Part shown: piece by piece, positions 17,587 through 26,579 of the stretch
How the letters are laid out: each line of letters begins with the position of its first letter
How positions within the stretch are numbered: the stretch's first letter is position 1
Source of the DNA: Mycobacteroides sp. LB1
GTDB taxonomy: Bacteria; Actinomycetota; Actinomycetes; Mycobacteriales; Mycobacteriaceae
NCBI RefSeq assembly: GCF_013449725.1
Contig: NZ_JACCFF010000006.1
Location: 186,001 to 250,000 of the forward strand
Length of the DNA: 64,000 nt
Direction of reading: 5' to 3'
Program-made: the position numbers and the translations under genes
The notes under the pieces: model-generated
What the model was told of the DNA's origin: nothing
The model's input: the letters and a program-made list of their open reading frames with translations, nothing else
Databases searched by the model: none

Positions 17587-18425
17587 TGTGGCGCGTGCGC
17601 ATCGTCCACGCCACCGGTTATGCCTACAAGACGCCGGTGACCGCCTCCTACAACGAGGCACGGTTGACGCCGCGTAGCGACGGTCGGCAGAACGTCATCC
17701 TCAACCGCGTGGAGACAGTCCCGCCCACGCGCTCGTATCGGTATGTCGACTACTGGGGTACTGCAGTCACGACATTCGACCTGCATGCGCCGCATACCGA
17801 GCTGGAGGTGACGGGTCTGTCGGTGGTGGAGACCGATCTCGTCGAAAAGCTCGAGGAGTCTGTGGACTGGGATGAGGTGCACACCACGGCGGTGATCGAC
17901 CGATTTAACGAATACTTGTCGCCCAGCGCATATGTCCCGCACAGCAAGAGAGTTCAGGCGGTGGGGAAGAAGATCTCGAAGGACGTCACTCCCGCCGAGG
18001 CCATTGTCGCGGCGTCGAAATGGGTGCACTCGGAGCTCGACTACGTACCGGGGACCACCGGTGTGCACTCGTCGGCGCTGGATGCGCTCCGCGAACGCAA
18101 GGGCGTCTGCCAGGACTACGCACACCTAACACTGGTGCTGCTGCGCAGCATGGGCATCCCCGCACGCTATGTGTCGGGTTATCTGCACCCCAAGCGCGAC
18201 GCGGTGGTGGGCGAGACGGTCGATGGACAAAGCCATGCCTGGATCCAGGGATGGGCGGGCGGTTGGTGGGACTACGACCCCACCAACGACAGCGAGATCA
18301 ACGAGCAGTACGTCACCATAGGCATCGGTCGAGACTATTCCGACGTGAGTCCACTCAAAGGCATCTATTCGGGGGGCGGCTCGACGGATTTGGATGTCGT
18401 GGTCGAAATCACACGACTCGCCTAA
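17586..18425 (+). CDS. Transglutaminase-like cysteine peptidase family protein
   Basis: A 279-residue protein with an N-terminal beta domain and a transglutaminase core. The catalytic triad is visible: Cys in K-G-V-C-Q-D-Y (about residue 177), His in S-H-A-W-I (about 218) and Asp in D-Y-D-P-T-N (about 231). No signal peptide, so cytoplasmic. It is the last gene of the ATP-grasp/alpha-E/transglutaminase operon and could cleave or transfer a peptide made by the ATP-grasp partner; substrate unknown. Confidence 0.88.
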   Translation: MWRVRIVHATGYAYKTPVTASYNEARLTPRSDGRQNVILNRVETVPPTRSYRYVDYWGTAVTTFDLHAPHTELEVTGLSVVETDLVEKLEESVDWDEVHTTAVIDRFNEYLSPSAYVPHSKRVQAVGKKISKDVTPAEAIVAASKWVHSELDYVPGTTGVHSSALDALRERKGVCQDYAHLTLVLLRSMGIPARYVSGYLHPKRDAVVGETVDGQSHAWIQGWAGGWWDYDPTNDSEINEQYVTIGIGRDYSDVSPLKGIYSGGGSTDLDVVVEITRLA

Positions 18426-18487
18426 CGCGCTGGAATTTGCGGGTTATTGCACAGGTGTCTGGCAAGAAGAGTAATAATGCGTAGACC

Positions 18488-19135
18488 ATGGTGACCAAAC
18501 AAGCTACCGGGCTATACGGCGGACGAACGGCAGACGAGCGCCGCGCGGAGCGGAGGCGACGCCTCCTTGAGGCGGGGCTCGAGGTTATGGCCAGCTCAGG
18601 CTGGGCAGCGACAACGGTTCGGGAGATTTGCAAGACAGCCGGACTGAACACCCGTTACTTCTACGAGTGCTTCGACGGCCTCGACGAGCTGCTCGTCGCC
18701 GTCTTCGACTGGATCATCGAGGACAGCATCGCCACGGCAGGTTCGGCGATGGCCACGGCCGAGAAGGACTCACGCTCACAGGTGCACGCCGGCGTTGTGG
18801 GTGCGGTGACGGCCTTGACCGCCGACCCGCGGCGCGCTCGGGTGATCGCCACCGAGGCGATGGGTAGTCAGCGGCTCACTCGTCGTCGCATGCGGTTGAC
18901 GCACTACATGGCGTTGATGCTCGGTGCCGCCCGTGCCGAGTTCGACCCGGATGCCGATCCGAACTACACCGCGGTTCAGGCCGAAGCCCTGGCTGCGGGA
19001 GTCGCAGGCACCGTACTTGCCTGGCTCGACGGACGGCTGCGTCTGGAGCGGGAGGAACTGGCCGAGTACACCGCCCAGTTCGTCGATCAGGCCATGTTCA
19101 CGCCGTCGCCGGTGCACAACTCTGTAGAACACTGA
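18488..19135 (+). CDS. TetR family transcriptional regulator
   Basis: A 215-residue repressor-type protein with an N-terminal helix-turn-helix (about residues 18-64: RLLEAGLEVMASSGWAATTV through TRYFYECFDG) and a variable helical ligand domain. A TTGCAC (18447-18452) and a TAATAAT (18472-18478) upstream could form a promoter giving a very short leader. No clear divergent target is present; it stands alone between the transglutaminase operon and the convergent MazF-like gene, where M. tuberculosis has other genes. Target and ligand unknown. Confidence 0.83.
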   Translation: MVTKQATGLYGGRTADERRAERRRRLLEAGLEVMASSGWAATTVREICKTAGLNTRYFYECFDGLDELLVAVFDWIIEDSIATAGSAMATAEKDSRSQVHAGVVGAVTALTADPRRARVIATEAMGSQRLTRRRMRLTHYMALMLGAARAEFDPDADPNYTAVQAEALAAGVAGTVLAWLDGRLRLEREELAEYTAQFVDQAMFTPSPVHNSVEH

Positions 19136-19157
19136 GGCGCACTGATCCGTTGAGCGT

Positions 19158-19745
19158 TCAGCTCCAGGAGAAGTGTGTGCGCAGACGTGCCGCGACGATG
19201 TTGAATCGCTGCACGTCCAGAATCGCGCCCTCGCGCCGGATTCCCTCTTCGGGGACGTCCAGCACTCGGTCGAGTCGTACCCAGCTGGGTCGGCCGTCGT
19301 AGTCCCAGCTTCCGCTGCCGAGCGCCACCCAATCCGGGTCGGCCTCATGACGGTCCTGGCTCGACAGCATCAAGCCGAGGAGTATCGCGCCGTCTCGTCC
19401 CACCACGAGCACGGGACGGTCCTTCCCCTGGCTGGGGTCGTCCTCGTAGACCACCCATGTCCACACGATCTCCCCGGGATCGGCGCGGCCATCCAGGTCG
19501 GGCATGTATTCGATCCGACGGGCCCGGTGGGCCGTGGGCACACTGCGGTTGGTTACCGGCCGGCCGGGAATTGCGGTCTGCTGTTCGGTCTCTACGACAC
19601 CGATCGCCTCTAGGCCGCGTTGGAGTCCGCGCTGGACGAATTCCGACCCCTGTAGTTGCCGTAGCACCTTCGGGCCTTCGCGGAACACGATTGTTTCCGC
19701 GATCTTCCCGAGCCTCCGCCCGAGCGTCTGCCACTGTGACGCCAT
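19158..19745 (-). CDS. Conserved protein with PemK/MazF-like domain (toxin-fold), no antitoxin seen
   Basis: A 195-residue protein. The C-terminal ~110 residues resemble a PemK/MazF fold: PGEIVWTWVVYEDDPSQGKDRP followed by VLVVGRDG, the Gly/Arg-Pro pattern around which these RNases are built. The N-terminal ~70 residues are helical and unlike classical toxins. It corresponds by position to M. tuberculosis Rv2405, divergent from lepA. There is no small antitoxin gene on either side, so it may be a domesticated housekeeping protein. Activity is not established. Confidence 0.65.
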   Translation of the reverse strand: MASQWQTLGRRLGKIAETIVFREGPKVLRQLQGSEFVQRGLQRGLEAIGVVETEQQTAIPGRPVTNRSVPTAHRARRIEYMPDLDGRADPGEIVWTWVVYEDDPSQGKDRPVLVVGRDGAILLGLMLSSQDRHEADPDWVALGSGSWDYDGRPSWVRLDRVLDVPEEGIRREGAILDVQRFNIVAARLRTHFSWS

Positions 19746-19846
19746 GGTGCGAGCATACTGACCGGTAGCGGGATGGGGCTCTCACAAGTGGGAGGTGCCC
19801 CCCGCGTGTGTAAGAAGCAGGTCTCTTGGCATGGGAGCATGGTGCG

Positions 19847-21700
19847 GTGCCAAGTTTTGCCGACACGACGTTCACGGACCCGGCGCGCATCCGTAACTTC
19901 TGCATCATCGCCCATATCGACCACGGGAAGTCGACGCTGGCTGACCGGATGCTGCAGCTGACCGGTGTGGTCGATGCGCGGTCCATGCGCGCCCAGTACC
20001 TGGATCGCATGGACATCGAGCGTGAGCGTGGCATCACGATCAAGGCGCAGAACGTTCGGCTGCCCTGGAAAATCAGCACGGCAGCGGATTCCGCCGAGTA
20101 TGTCCTGCATCTCATCGATACACCCGGGCACGTCGACTTCACCTATGAGGTGTCCCGCGCACTGGAGGCGTGTGAGGGCGCGGTGCTGTTGGTCGATGCC
20201 GCGCAGGGTATCGAGGCGCAGACGCTGGCCAACCTGTACTTGGCGCTGGACAAGAATCTGACGATCATCCCGGTCCTCAACAAGATCGATTTACCCGCCG
20301 CCGACCCCGACCGATACGCGCAAGAGATCGCGCACATCATCGGCTGCGAGCCCTCCGATGTGCTGCGGGTCTCCGGCAAGACCGGCGAGGGAGTCGAGGC
20401 GCTGCTCGACGAGGTGGTGCGGTTGATCCCAGCGCCGCAAGGCAATTCGGATGGCCCGGCGCGTGCGATGATCTTCGACTCGGTGTACGACATCTACCGC
20501 GGCGTCGTCACCTACGTCCGTGTGGTCGACGGCAAGATCACCCCTCGCGAGAAGATCGCGATGATGTCGACGGGCGCCACCCATGAGCTGCTGGAGGTGG
20601 GCATCGTCTCGCCGGATCCGAAACCCTCTGTGGGCCTAGGAGTCGGTGAGGTGGGGTACCTGATCACCGGGGTGAAGGATGTGCGTCAATCCAAGGTTGG
20701 TGACACCGTCACCTCAGCGCGCAAGGGCGCGACCGAGCCGCTCACCGGCTATCGCGAACCCAAGCCGATGGTGTACTCCGGGCTGTACCCGATGGACGGG
20801 TCCGACTACCCGAACCTGCGCGAGGCACTGGACAAGCTGCAGCTCAATGACGCCGCGCTGACCTACGAGCCCGAGACCTCGGTGGCGTTGGGCTTCGGAT
20901 TCCGTTGCGGCTTCCTGGGATTGCTGCACATGGAGATCACCCGCGAGCGGCTGGAGCGTGAATTCGACCTCGAGCTGATCTCGACCGCACCGAACGTGGT
21001 GTACCGGTTGGTTACCGAGGACGGGACCGATACGCAGGTGACCAACCCGTCCATCTGGCCCGAAGGCAAGATCCGCTCGGTGTACGAGCCGGTGGTCAAG
21101 ACCACCATCATCTCGCCGAGCGAGTTCATCGGGTCGATCATGGAGCTGTGCCAGGCGCGGCGCGGCGAGCTCGGCGGCATGGACTACCTGTCCCCGGAGC
21201 GGGTCGAGCTGCGTTACACCATGCCGATGGGCGAGATCATCTTCGACTTCTTCGACTTGTTGAAGTCGCGCACCCGCGGCTACGCCAGCCTCGACTATGA
21301 GGAGGCCGGCGAGCAGGAGGCCGATCTGGTCAAGGTCGACATCCTGTTGCAGGGAGAGGCTGTCGATGCCTTCAGTGCCATCGTGCATAAGGACAGCGCC
21401 GCGGCCTACGGCAACAAGATGACCGGCAAGCTCAAGGAGCTCATCCCGCGCCAGCAGTTCGAGGTGCCGATACAGGCCGCCATTGGGGCGAGAATTATTG
21501 CCCGCGAGAATATTCGGGCCATCCGCAAGGATGTGCTCTCCAAGTGCTACGGCGGTGACATCACCCGTAAGCGCAAGCTGCTGGAGAAGCAGAAGGAGGG
21601 CAAGAAGCGCATGAAGACCATCGGGCGGGTCGAGGTTCCGCAGGAGGCCTTCGTGGCGGCGCTTTCCACCGAGTCGGCCGCGGACAAGCCGAAGAAGTAG
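19847..21700 (+). CDS. lepA: Elongation factor 4 (LepA), back-translocating GTPase
   Basis: A translational GTPase that back-translocates stalled ribosomes. G1 (AHIDHGKST), G3 (DTPGHVDF) and G4 (NKID) motifs are clear, followed by domains II, III, V and the LepA-specific C-terminus ending in Lys-rich residues. I choose GTG 19847 (617 residues, beginning P-S-F-A-D-T-T-F) because GGGAG lies nine bases upstream; ATG 19826 would add seven residues. The divergent MazF-like gene starts 101 bases away. Confidence 0.93.
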   Translation: MPSFADTTFTDPARIRNFCIIAHIDHGKSTLADRMLQLTGVVDARSMRAQYLDRMDIERERGITIKAQNVRLPWKISTAADSAEYVLHLIDTPGHVDFTYEVSRALEACEGAVLLVDAAQGIEAQTLANLYLALDKNLTIIPVLNKIDLPAADPDRYAQEIAHIIGCEPSDVLRVSGKTGEGVEALLDEVVRLIPAPQGNSDGPARAMIFDSVYDIYRGVVTYVRVVDGKITPREKIAMMSTGATHELLEVGIVSPDPKPSVGLGVGEVGYLITGVKDVRQSKVGDTVTSARKGATEPLTGYREPKPMVYSGLYPMDGSDYPNLREALDKLQLNDAALTYEPETSVALGFGFRCGFLGLLHMEITRERLEREFDLELISTAPNVVYRLVTEDGTDTQVTNPSIWPEGKIRSVYEPVVKTTIISPSEFIGSIMELCQARRGELGGMDYLSPERVELRYTMPMGEIIFDFFDLLKSRTRGYASLDYEEAGEQEADLVKVDILLQGEAVDAFSAIVHKDSAAAYGNKMTGKLKELIPRQQFEVPIQAAIGARIIARENIRAIRKDVLSKCYGGDITRKRKLLEKQKEGKKRMKTIGRVEVPQEAFVAALSTESAADKPKK

Positions 21701-21731
21701 CCGTCGGCTGTTCGCCGGTCGGTAGTTCCGT

Positions 21732-21787
21732 CGAGCGTGCGGATGGTGTCGAGATCTCGCTGAATTCCGACCGAATCCGCACGCTCG
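21732..21787. repeat. Nested inverted repeat between convergent genes (terminator or small palindromic element)
   Basis: Perfect 13-bp arms, CGAGCGTGCGGAT (21732-21744) and ATCCGCACGCTCG (21775-21787), enclose a 30-base loop that itself contains the 10-bp palindrome CGAGATCTCG (21750-21759). It lies 31 bases after the lepA stop and four before the end of the convergent DUF899 gene. There is no T-tract. It can act as a two-way terminator, but the nested design looks more like a dispersed palindromic repeat. Confidence 0.65.
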
Positions 21788-21790
21788 GGC

Positions 21791-22561
21791 TCAGTGCTCG
21801 CACTCCTGACTAGGCATACCGACGATGGCCCCGCCCTGCGGCCAGCCGGCGGGCGAGTCCTCCCACGGCTCCTGGCGTCCATACGGCGTCAGATCCAGGA
21901 ATGGATACCCGACCGCGGAATGGTCCAGCCCGCGCGCGAAGGCCGAGTAGGTATGAAACACCTCATCACCGCGCCGCACGAAGATGCTGGCGCCCGGCCA
22001 ATCACCGTGTAGGTCCTCGTCGCTGAAACCGTCGGCGTGCAGCTCGTCGAGCGACTTGTAGTTGTACTGGATCGGAGCACGTGTCGGGTCGAGCGTGACG
22101 TGAAAGTCGTAACTGAAATCGCCGTCGTTGGTCGAGTACCACGGGAACGTCCACCCGTGCTCGTCCCGGTAGCGCGTGATGCTCGCATACGGTGCGCGGG
22201 ACACGCAGGCGAAGGTGACGCCCTTGTCGGTCAACAGCTTGCGGTCCTTTTCGGTGAAGGTCATTTCGGCGGCCCCGGTGCAGCTGGGACACCCGCGGTC
22301 GATCTCGTCGATCCACATGAAGTGATGGATGTACAGGGTGTGTCGTCCCTCGAACATGTCGAGGAGCCGCACCGGCCCGTCGGGACCCTCGAAGAGATAG
22401 TCGTTCTCGACCTTGACCATGGGGAGTCGTCGGCGTTCGGCGTTCACGGCATCGCGCAGATGCGTGGCCTCCCGTTCGCGGGTAAGCAGCTTCTTCCGGG
22501 CCGCCAGCCAGTCCTCGCGGCTCGCGACGCTGGGGTGGGCAGTTGGAGTTGTCATACACAT
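21791..22561 (-). CDS. DUF899 thioredoxin-like protein
   Basis: A 256-residue DUF899 family protein with a thioredoxin-like fold. The redox-type motif C-P-S-C follows a hydrophobic strand (HHFMWIDEIDRGCPSC), and the C-terminal D-L-T-P-Y-G-R-Q-E-P motif is typical of the family. Members are predicted disulfide reductases or peroxidase-like proteins; the substrate is unknown. Starts at ATG 22561 or 22555. It is divergent from the nitronate monooxygenase with only 49 bases between, so the two may share control, perhaps in oxidative or nitro stress. Confidence 0.82.
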   Translation of the reverse strand: MCMTTPTAHPSVASREDWLAARKKLLTREREATHLRDAVNAERRRLPMVKVENDYLFEGPDGPVRLLDMFEGRHTLYIHHFMWIDEIDRGCPSCTGAAEMTFTEKDRKLLTDKGVTFACVSRAPYASITRYRDEHGWTFPWYSTNDGDFSYDFHVTLDPTRAPIQYNYKSLDELHADGFSDEDLHGDWPGASIFVRRGDEVFHTYSAFARGLDHSAVGYPFLDLTPYGRQEPWEDSPAGWPQGGAIVGMPSQECEH

Positions 22562-22597
22562 ACCGACCCACTGTGGTTCGAAAACTCATCGCGTCGA

Positions 22598-22603
22598 TAC
22601 GCT
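22598..22603 (+). promoter_or_regulatory. Predicted -10 box for the nitronate monooxygenase gene
   Basis: TACGCT ends seven bases before the ATG at 22611, predicting a leaderless transcript and supporting that start over upstream in-frame codons. Confidence 0.5.
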
Positions 22604-22610
22604 GAGGTCT

Positions 22611-23609
22611 ATGAGTACCGTGCTTGCCGGGCTTCGTCTTCCAGTGGTCGGTGCCCCGATGGCAGGGGGAATCACCACCGCCGCGCTGGCGCGAGGTGTA
22701 AGTGCGGCAGGCGGCTTCGGCCTGATGCCCGCCGGGTATCGGACCGTTGCGCAGCTGGAGCAAGACCGCGAGGCGTTGGGTGAGCTTCCCTTCGGTTTCA
22801 ACGTGTTCGTGCCCACCCCGGATCTGGGTGCGGACCTCGGCGAGTATCTGGACAAGCTGAAGATCTGGGCCGACAAACTTGAGGTCGCACCGGGTGACCC
22901 GGTGTGGCATGACGATGCCTATGCCGACAAGATCGAATATCTGATCGCCAATCCGGTGCCCGTGGTGTCGTTCACCTTTGGGGTGCCTTCGGCCGCGGAT
23001 GCGCACAGGCTGCGCGATGCCGGATCCGAGGTGTGGATCACCGTGACCAGTGCCGTCGAGGCCACGATCGCCGAGGGTATCGGCGCGGATGCGCTGATTG
23101 TGCAGGGTCCGGAGGCCGGTGGGCACCGCAGCAGTTTCGATGCCAGCGCCCCCGAGGAACCGCTGGCGGACCTTATTGCGAGCGTGCGGGGGGTGACCGT
23201 ACTACCGCTGGTTGCCGCCGGCGGAATCATGGACGGCGCCGATATCGCGCGGGTGCTTGCCGCGGGGGCTGCGGCCGCCCAGCTGGGTACCGCACTGGTG
23301 GTAACTGAGGAGTCGGGGGCCAAACAGATTTACAAAGACGCGCTGCTGCAACCCGCCGAAACCGTGGTGACACGGGTGTTCTCCGGTCGGCCGGCGCGCA
23401 GCATTTCCAATGCATTCCAGCGGGATATGGAATCGGTTGCCCCGGTGAGCTTCCCGGCGCTGAACTCGGCGACCAAGGAGCTACGGGCAAGCGGCGACCC
23501 GGATGTGATGTCGCTGTGGGCCGGGACCCAACATCACCGTGCCCGCGCATTGCCGGTGGCGGAACTGATGGTCACCCTGGCCGCCGAGCTGAATACGGCT
23601 CGGGGGTAG
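22611..23609 (+). CDS. Nitronate monooxygenase (2-nitropropane dioxygenase family)
   Basis: A 332-residue FMN-dependent TIM-barrel enzyme oxidising nitronates such as propionate 3-nitronate. The N-terminal P-V-V-G-A-P-M-A-G-G, the phosphate/active-site segment G-P-E-A-G-G-H-R (about residues 166-173) and the later A-A-G-G-I (about 203-207) are typical of the family. The 332-residue length is right for class I/II enzymes. A leaderless promoter supports the start. It is divergent from the DUF899 gene and followed nine bases later by a small membrane protein gene. Confidence 0.87.
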   Translation: MSTVLAGLRLPVVGAPMAGGITTAALARGVSAAGGFGLMPAGYRTVAQLEQDREALGELPFGFNVFVPTPDLGADLGEYLDKLKIWADKLEVAPGDPVWHDDAYADKIEYLIANPVPVVSFTFGVPSAADAHRLRDAGSEVWITVTSAVEATIAEGIGADALIVQGPEAGGHRSSFDASAPEEPLADLIASVRGVTVLPLVAAGGIMDGADIARVLAAGAAAAQLGTALVVTEESGAKQIYKDALLQPAETVVTRVFSGRPARSISNAFQRDMESVAPVSFPALNSATKELRASGDPDVMSLWAGTQHHRARALPVAELMVTLAAELNTARG

Positions 23610-23617
23610 GCGCCGAT

Positions 23618-23800
23618 ATGAAACCGGTCACTCTGATCTGGGTCGTTGTCATCGCCGCATCCGTACTGATCGGCCTCGACCTGCTGATCTACTCGGCGGG
23701 GCCGCGTAGTGGAAGTTCGACGGGTGCCCTGGTGGGGCTCTTGGTCTTCAATCTGATTCTGTTCGCCGGACTCGGCATCTACCTTCGTCGCCGACGCTAA
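23618..23800 (+). CDS. Small two-helix membrane protein
   Basis: A 60-residue protein with two hydrophobic segments (about 4-26 and 37-55) separated by a Gly/Ser-rich turn, ending in a run of four Arg. The topology predicts a hairpin with the basic tail in the cytoplasm. It starts eight bases after the nitronate monooxygenase stop, so it is probably in the same transcript. No family or function is recognised. Confidence 0.6.
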   Translation: MKPVTLIWVVVIAASVLIGLDLLIYSAGPRSGSSTGALVGLLVFNLILFAGLGIYLRRRR

Positions 23801-23829
23801 ATAAACCGGGGTGTGCCCGGCGGCGCACA

Positions 23830-23835
23830 TACGAT
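23830..23835 (+). promoter_or_regulatory. Predicted -10 box for the GH15 gene
   Basis: TACGAT ends six bases before the ATG at 23842, consistent with leaderless transcription of the glycoside hydrolase gene. Confidence 0.5.
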
Positions 23836-23841
23836 GGTCCG

Positions 23842-25812
23842 ATGGTGTCGTCCCTTGATCCCGAGCTGTCGTTAGAAGGACTGATTTCCAGTCAGTCTCC
23901 CACTCAGCGTCGCGGCCCCTTCCCGCCGATTGCCGACTACGCATTCCTCTCGGACTGGGAGAACACCTGTCTGATTGCCTCCAACGGGTCGGTGGAATGG
24001 ATGTGCGTGCCACGGCCGGACTCGCCGAGTATCTTCGGGGCCATCCTCGACCGCAGTGCAGGCCATTTCCGGATCGGCCCGTACGGACACAGCGTCCCGG
24101 CCTCGCGGCGATATCTGCCGGGCAGCCTGATGGTGGAAACCACCTGGCAGACCAAGACCGGATGGCTCACCGTCCGCGATGCGTTGGTGCTGGGGCCCTG
24201 GCACGACGTCGATTCGCGGTCGAAAACACACCGGCGGACCCCGACGGACTGGGATGCCGAGCACATCCTGCTGCGTACTGTGCGCTGTGTCAGCGGGACC
24301 GTCGAGGTGCTGATGAACTGCGAGCCCGCCTTCGACTACCACCGTGACGGGGCCACCTGGGAGTACTCCGGCGATGGATACGGTGAGGCGATAGCCCGGG
24401 CAGACAAGAATCCCGAGGCCAATCCGACACTCAAGCTCACCACGAATCTTCGGCTTGGACTAGAGGGGCGGGAAGCGCGGGCACGTACTCGGCTCACCGA
24501 GGGCGACAGCGCCTTCGTCGCGCTCAGCTGGTCGAAACACCCTGTCCCGCAGACATATGCGGAGGCCTCCGACAAGATGTGGAAGACCGCCGAAGCCTGG
24601 CGGCAGTGGATCAACATCGGCGAATTTCCCGACCATCCCTGGCGCTCGTACCTACAGAGCAGCGCGTTGGTTCTCAAGGGGCTGGCGTACTCGCCGACCG
24701 GCGCGCTACTGGCGGCGTCCACCACCTCGCTTCCGGAAACGCCTGGGGGAATGCGTAACTGGGACTATCGGTATTCCTGGGTACGGGACTCGACGTTCGC
24801 ACTGTGGGGTCTGTACACGCTGGGACTGGACCGCGAGGCTGACGACTTCTTCTCATTCATCGCCGACGCATCGGGTGCGAACAACGGGGAGAGACACCCG
24901 TTGCAGGTGATGTACGGAGTCGGTGGCGAACGCACATTGACCGAAGGGGAGCTGCCGCATCTGTCCGGGTACGACGGTGCGCGGCCGGTGCGGATCGGTA
25001 ACGGCGCCTTCGATCAGATCCAGCATGACATCTGGGGAACCATGCTCGATTCGGTGTACGTGCATGCCAAGTCGAGGGAACAGATTCCGGCGACGTTGTG
25101 GCCGATCCTGAAGAATCAGGCCGAAGAGGCTGCGCGGCATTGGCGCGAGCCCGACCGCGGCATCTGGGAGGTGCGGGGAGAGCCACAGCACTTCACCTCG
25201 TCGAAGATCATGTGCTGGGTGGCGATGGACCGCGGCGCCAAACTCGCCGAGATGCACGGCGAAAAGAGCTATGCCCAGCAGTGGCGCGGTGTGGCCGACG
25301 AGATCAAGGACGACATCCTCGAACACGGCGTGGACAGCCGCGGGGTGCTGGTGCAGCGTTACGGTTCAACGGCTTTGGATGCGTCGCTGCTGCTCGCGGT
25401 GCTCAACCGTTTCCTGCCGCCCGACGATCCGCGGATTCGCGCCACCGTGCTGGCCATCGCCGATGAGCTGACCCATGACGGTCTGGTGCTGCGCTATCGG
25501 GTGGAGGAGACCGATGACGGATTGAGTGGCGAGGAAGGCACCTTCACCATCTGTTCGTTCTGGTTGGTGTCGGCGCTCGTCGAGATCGGCGAGGTGCGCC
25601 GCGCACGGCACCTCTGCGAGCGGCTGCTGTCCTTCGCCAGCCCACTGCAGTTATACGCCGAGGAGATCGACCCGCGCACCGGACGGCACCTGGGTAACTT
25701 CCCGCAGGCATTCACCCATCTGGCCTTGATCAACGCCGTCGTGCATGTGATTCGAGCCGAAGAAGAGGCAGATGTGAGCGGTACTTTCCAGCCCGCTAAC
25801 GCACCCACGTGA
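23842..25812 (+). CDS. Glycoside hydrolase family 15 protein, probable trehalase
   Basis: A 656-residue cytoplasmic enzyme with an N-terminal beta domain (about 1-240) and an (alpha/alpha)6 barrel. GH15 hallmarks include R-N-W-D-Y-R-Y-S-W-V-R-D, then R-G-I-W-E-V-R-G carrying the likely general acid Glu, and E-G-T-F-T-I-C-S-F-W. Mycobacterial members of this branch hydrolyse trehalose, and the position equals that of Rv2402, so a role in trehalose recycling is likely. There is no signal peptide. The next lipoprotein gene begins within its stop codon (GTGA). Confidence 0.86.
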   Translation: MVSSLDPELSLEGLISSQSPTQRRGPFPPIADYAFLSDWENTCLIASNGSVEWMCVPRPDSPSIFGAILDRSAGHFRIGPYGHSVPASRRYLPGSLMVETTWQTKTGWLTVRDALVLGPWHDVDSRSKTHRRTPTDWDAEHILLRTVRCVSGTVEVLMNCEPAFDYHRDGATWEYSGDGYGEAIARADKNPEANPTLKLTTNLRLGLEGREARARTRLTEGDSAFVALSWSKHPVPQTYAEASDKMWKTAEAWRQWINIGEFPDHPWRSYLQSSALVLKGLAYSPTGALLAASTTSLPETPGGMRNWDYRYSWVRDSTFALWGLYTLGLDREADDFFSFIADASGANNGERHPLQVMYGVGGERTLTEGELPHLSGYDGARPVRIGNGAFDQIQHDIWGTMLDSVYVHAKSREQIPATLWPILKNQAEEAARHWREPDRGIWEVRGEPQHFTSSKIMCWVAMDRGAKLAEMHGEKSYAQQWRGVADEIKDDILEHGVDSRGVLVQRYGSTALDASLLLAVLNRFLPPDDPRIRATVLAIADELTHDGLVLRYRVEETDDGLSGEEGTFTICSFWLVSALVEIGEVRRARHLCERLLSFASPLQLYAEEIDPRTGRHLGNFPQAFTHLALINAVVHVIRAEEEADVSGTFQPANAPT

Positions 25813-26567
25813 GGGCTCGGGCCGACGCCGCCGCGGTTGCGGTGATGCTGTGTGTGGTCGCGGGTGGTTGCGGCCGCACAGTCGATCAGTCCGAGCAGAC
25901 GTCTACCGCGGCTCAGTCCTCTTCGAGGACAACGCCGTCCAGTTCTTCGGTGGTGCCTGCGGCATTTGGGTATACCCCGATGTTGGAGGCGGTCAAGGGT
26001 GTTGAGGGGGCCGTCACCTACGACGTGCACCTGCCGCAACTCGCCGGCGGCATGCCCGTCGTGCGAGATCGATTCAACGACGGTATGCGCACCGCATTGC
26101 GTGACCTGATCGACGGGCTGCTCGGACCTGAGAAGACGGTGGAGGTGTCGATCACAGACCTCGGGCCCGAGGCGGAGAGTAGTCGCGTCGCCATGATCGG
26201 ACCGCACGTGGTGGCCGGTGTTCAGCTGTACCGGTCGTTCGCCGGCAGCGCGCACCCCACCGAGTCGGTCGCGACCATCGTGATCAATACCGACACCGCG
26301 CAACCCGTCACCTATGACGACCTGTTCCCTCAGCAATACGCGGCTCTGCAACGCCTCAAGCAGGTTTTGCCCGAGCTCGATTCGACCGGGAGGTTACGGA
26401 GCGACGGTATCTATGGGCCACTTGAGCAATGGCTACCGGTACCGACCGGGTTGCGGTTTTATGTGCCGGTATCGCACGACGCGGGTGACTTCGTTCCGGT
26501 CACCGTGCCCTGGGAGAGGATCCGTGATCTGGTCACTCCCGAAATCTTGCCGGTGCTGAGCCAATAG
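25809..26567 (+). CDS. Lipoprotein with RsiV/DUF3298-like domain (first of a tandem pair)
   Basis: A 252-residue exported protein. The N-terminus is hydrophobic and ends in A-G-G-C with Cys21 as the lipid anchor, followed by a Ser/Thr-rich linker to about residue 55. The folded part resembles the DUF3298/RsiV module (YDVHLPQLAGG, INTDTAQPVTYDDLF, RFYVPVSH). It overlaps the trehalase stop by four bases and is followed by a clear paralogue, so it arose by tandem duplication. Its role is unknown; such domains occur in lysozyme-binding anti-sigma factors and in many secreted mycobacterial proteins of undefined function. Confidence 0.75.
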   Translation: MRARADAAAVAVMLCVVAGGCGRTVDQSEQTSTAAQSSSRTTPSSSSVVPAAFGYTPMLEAVKGVEGAVTYDVHLPQLAGGMPVVRDRFNDGMRTALRDLIDGLLGPEKTVEVSITDLGPEAESSRVAMIGPHVVAGVQLYRSFAGSAHPTESVATIVINTDTAQPVTYDDLFPQQYAALQRLKQVLPELDSTGRLRSDGIYGPLEQWLPVPTGLRFYVPVSHDAGDFVPVTVPWERIRDLVTPEILPVLSQ

Positions 26568-26579
26568 CGGGGAGGGTCT

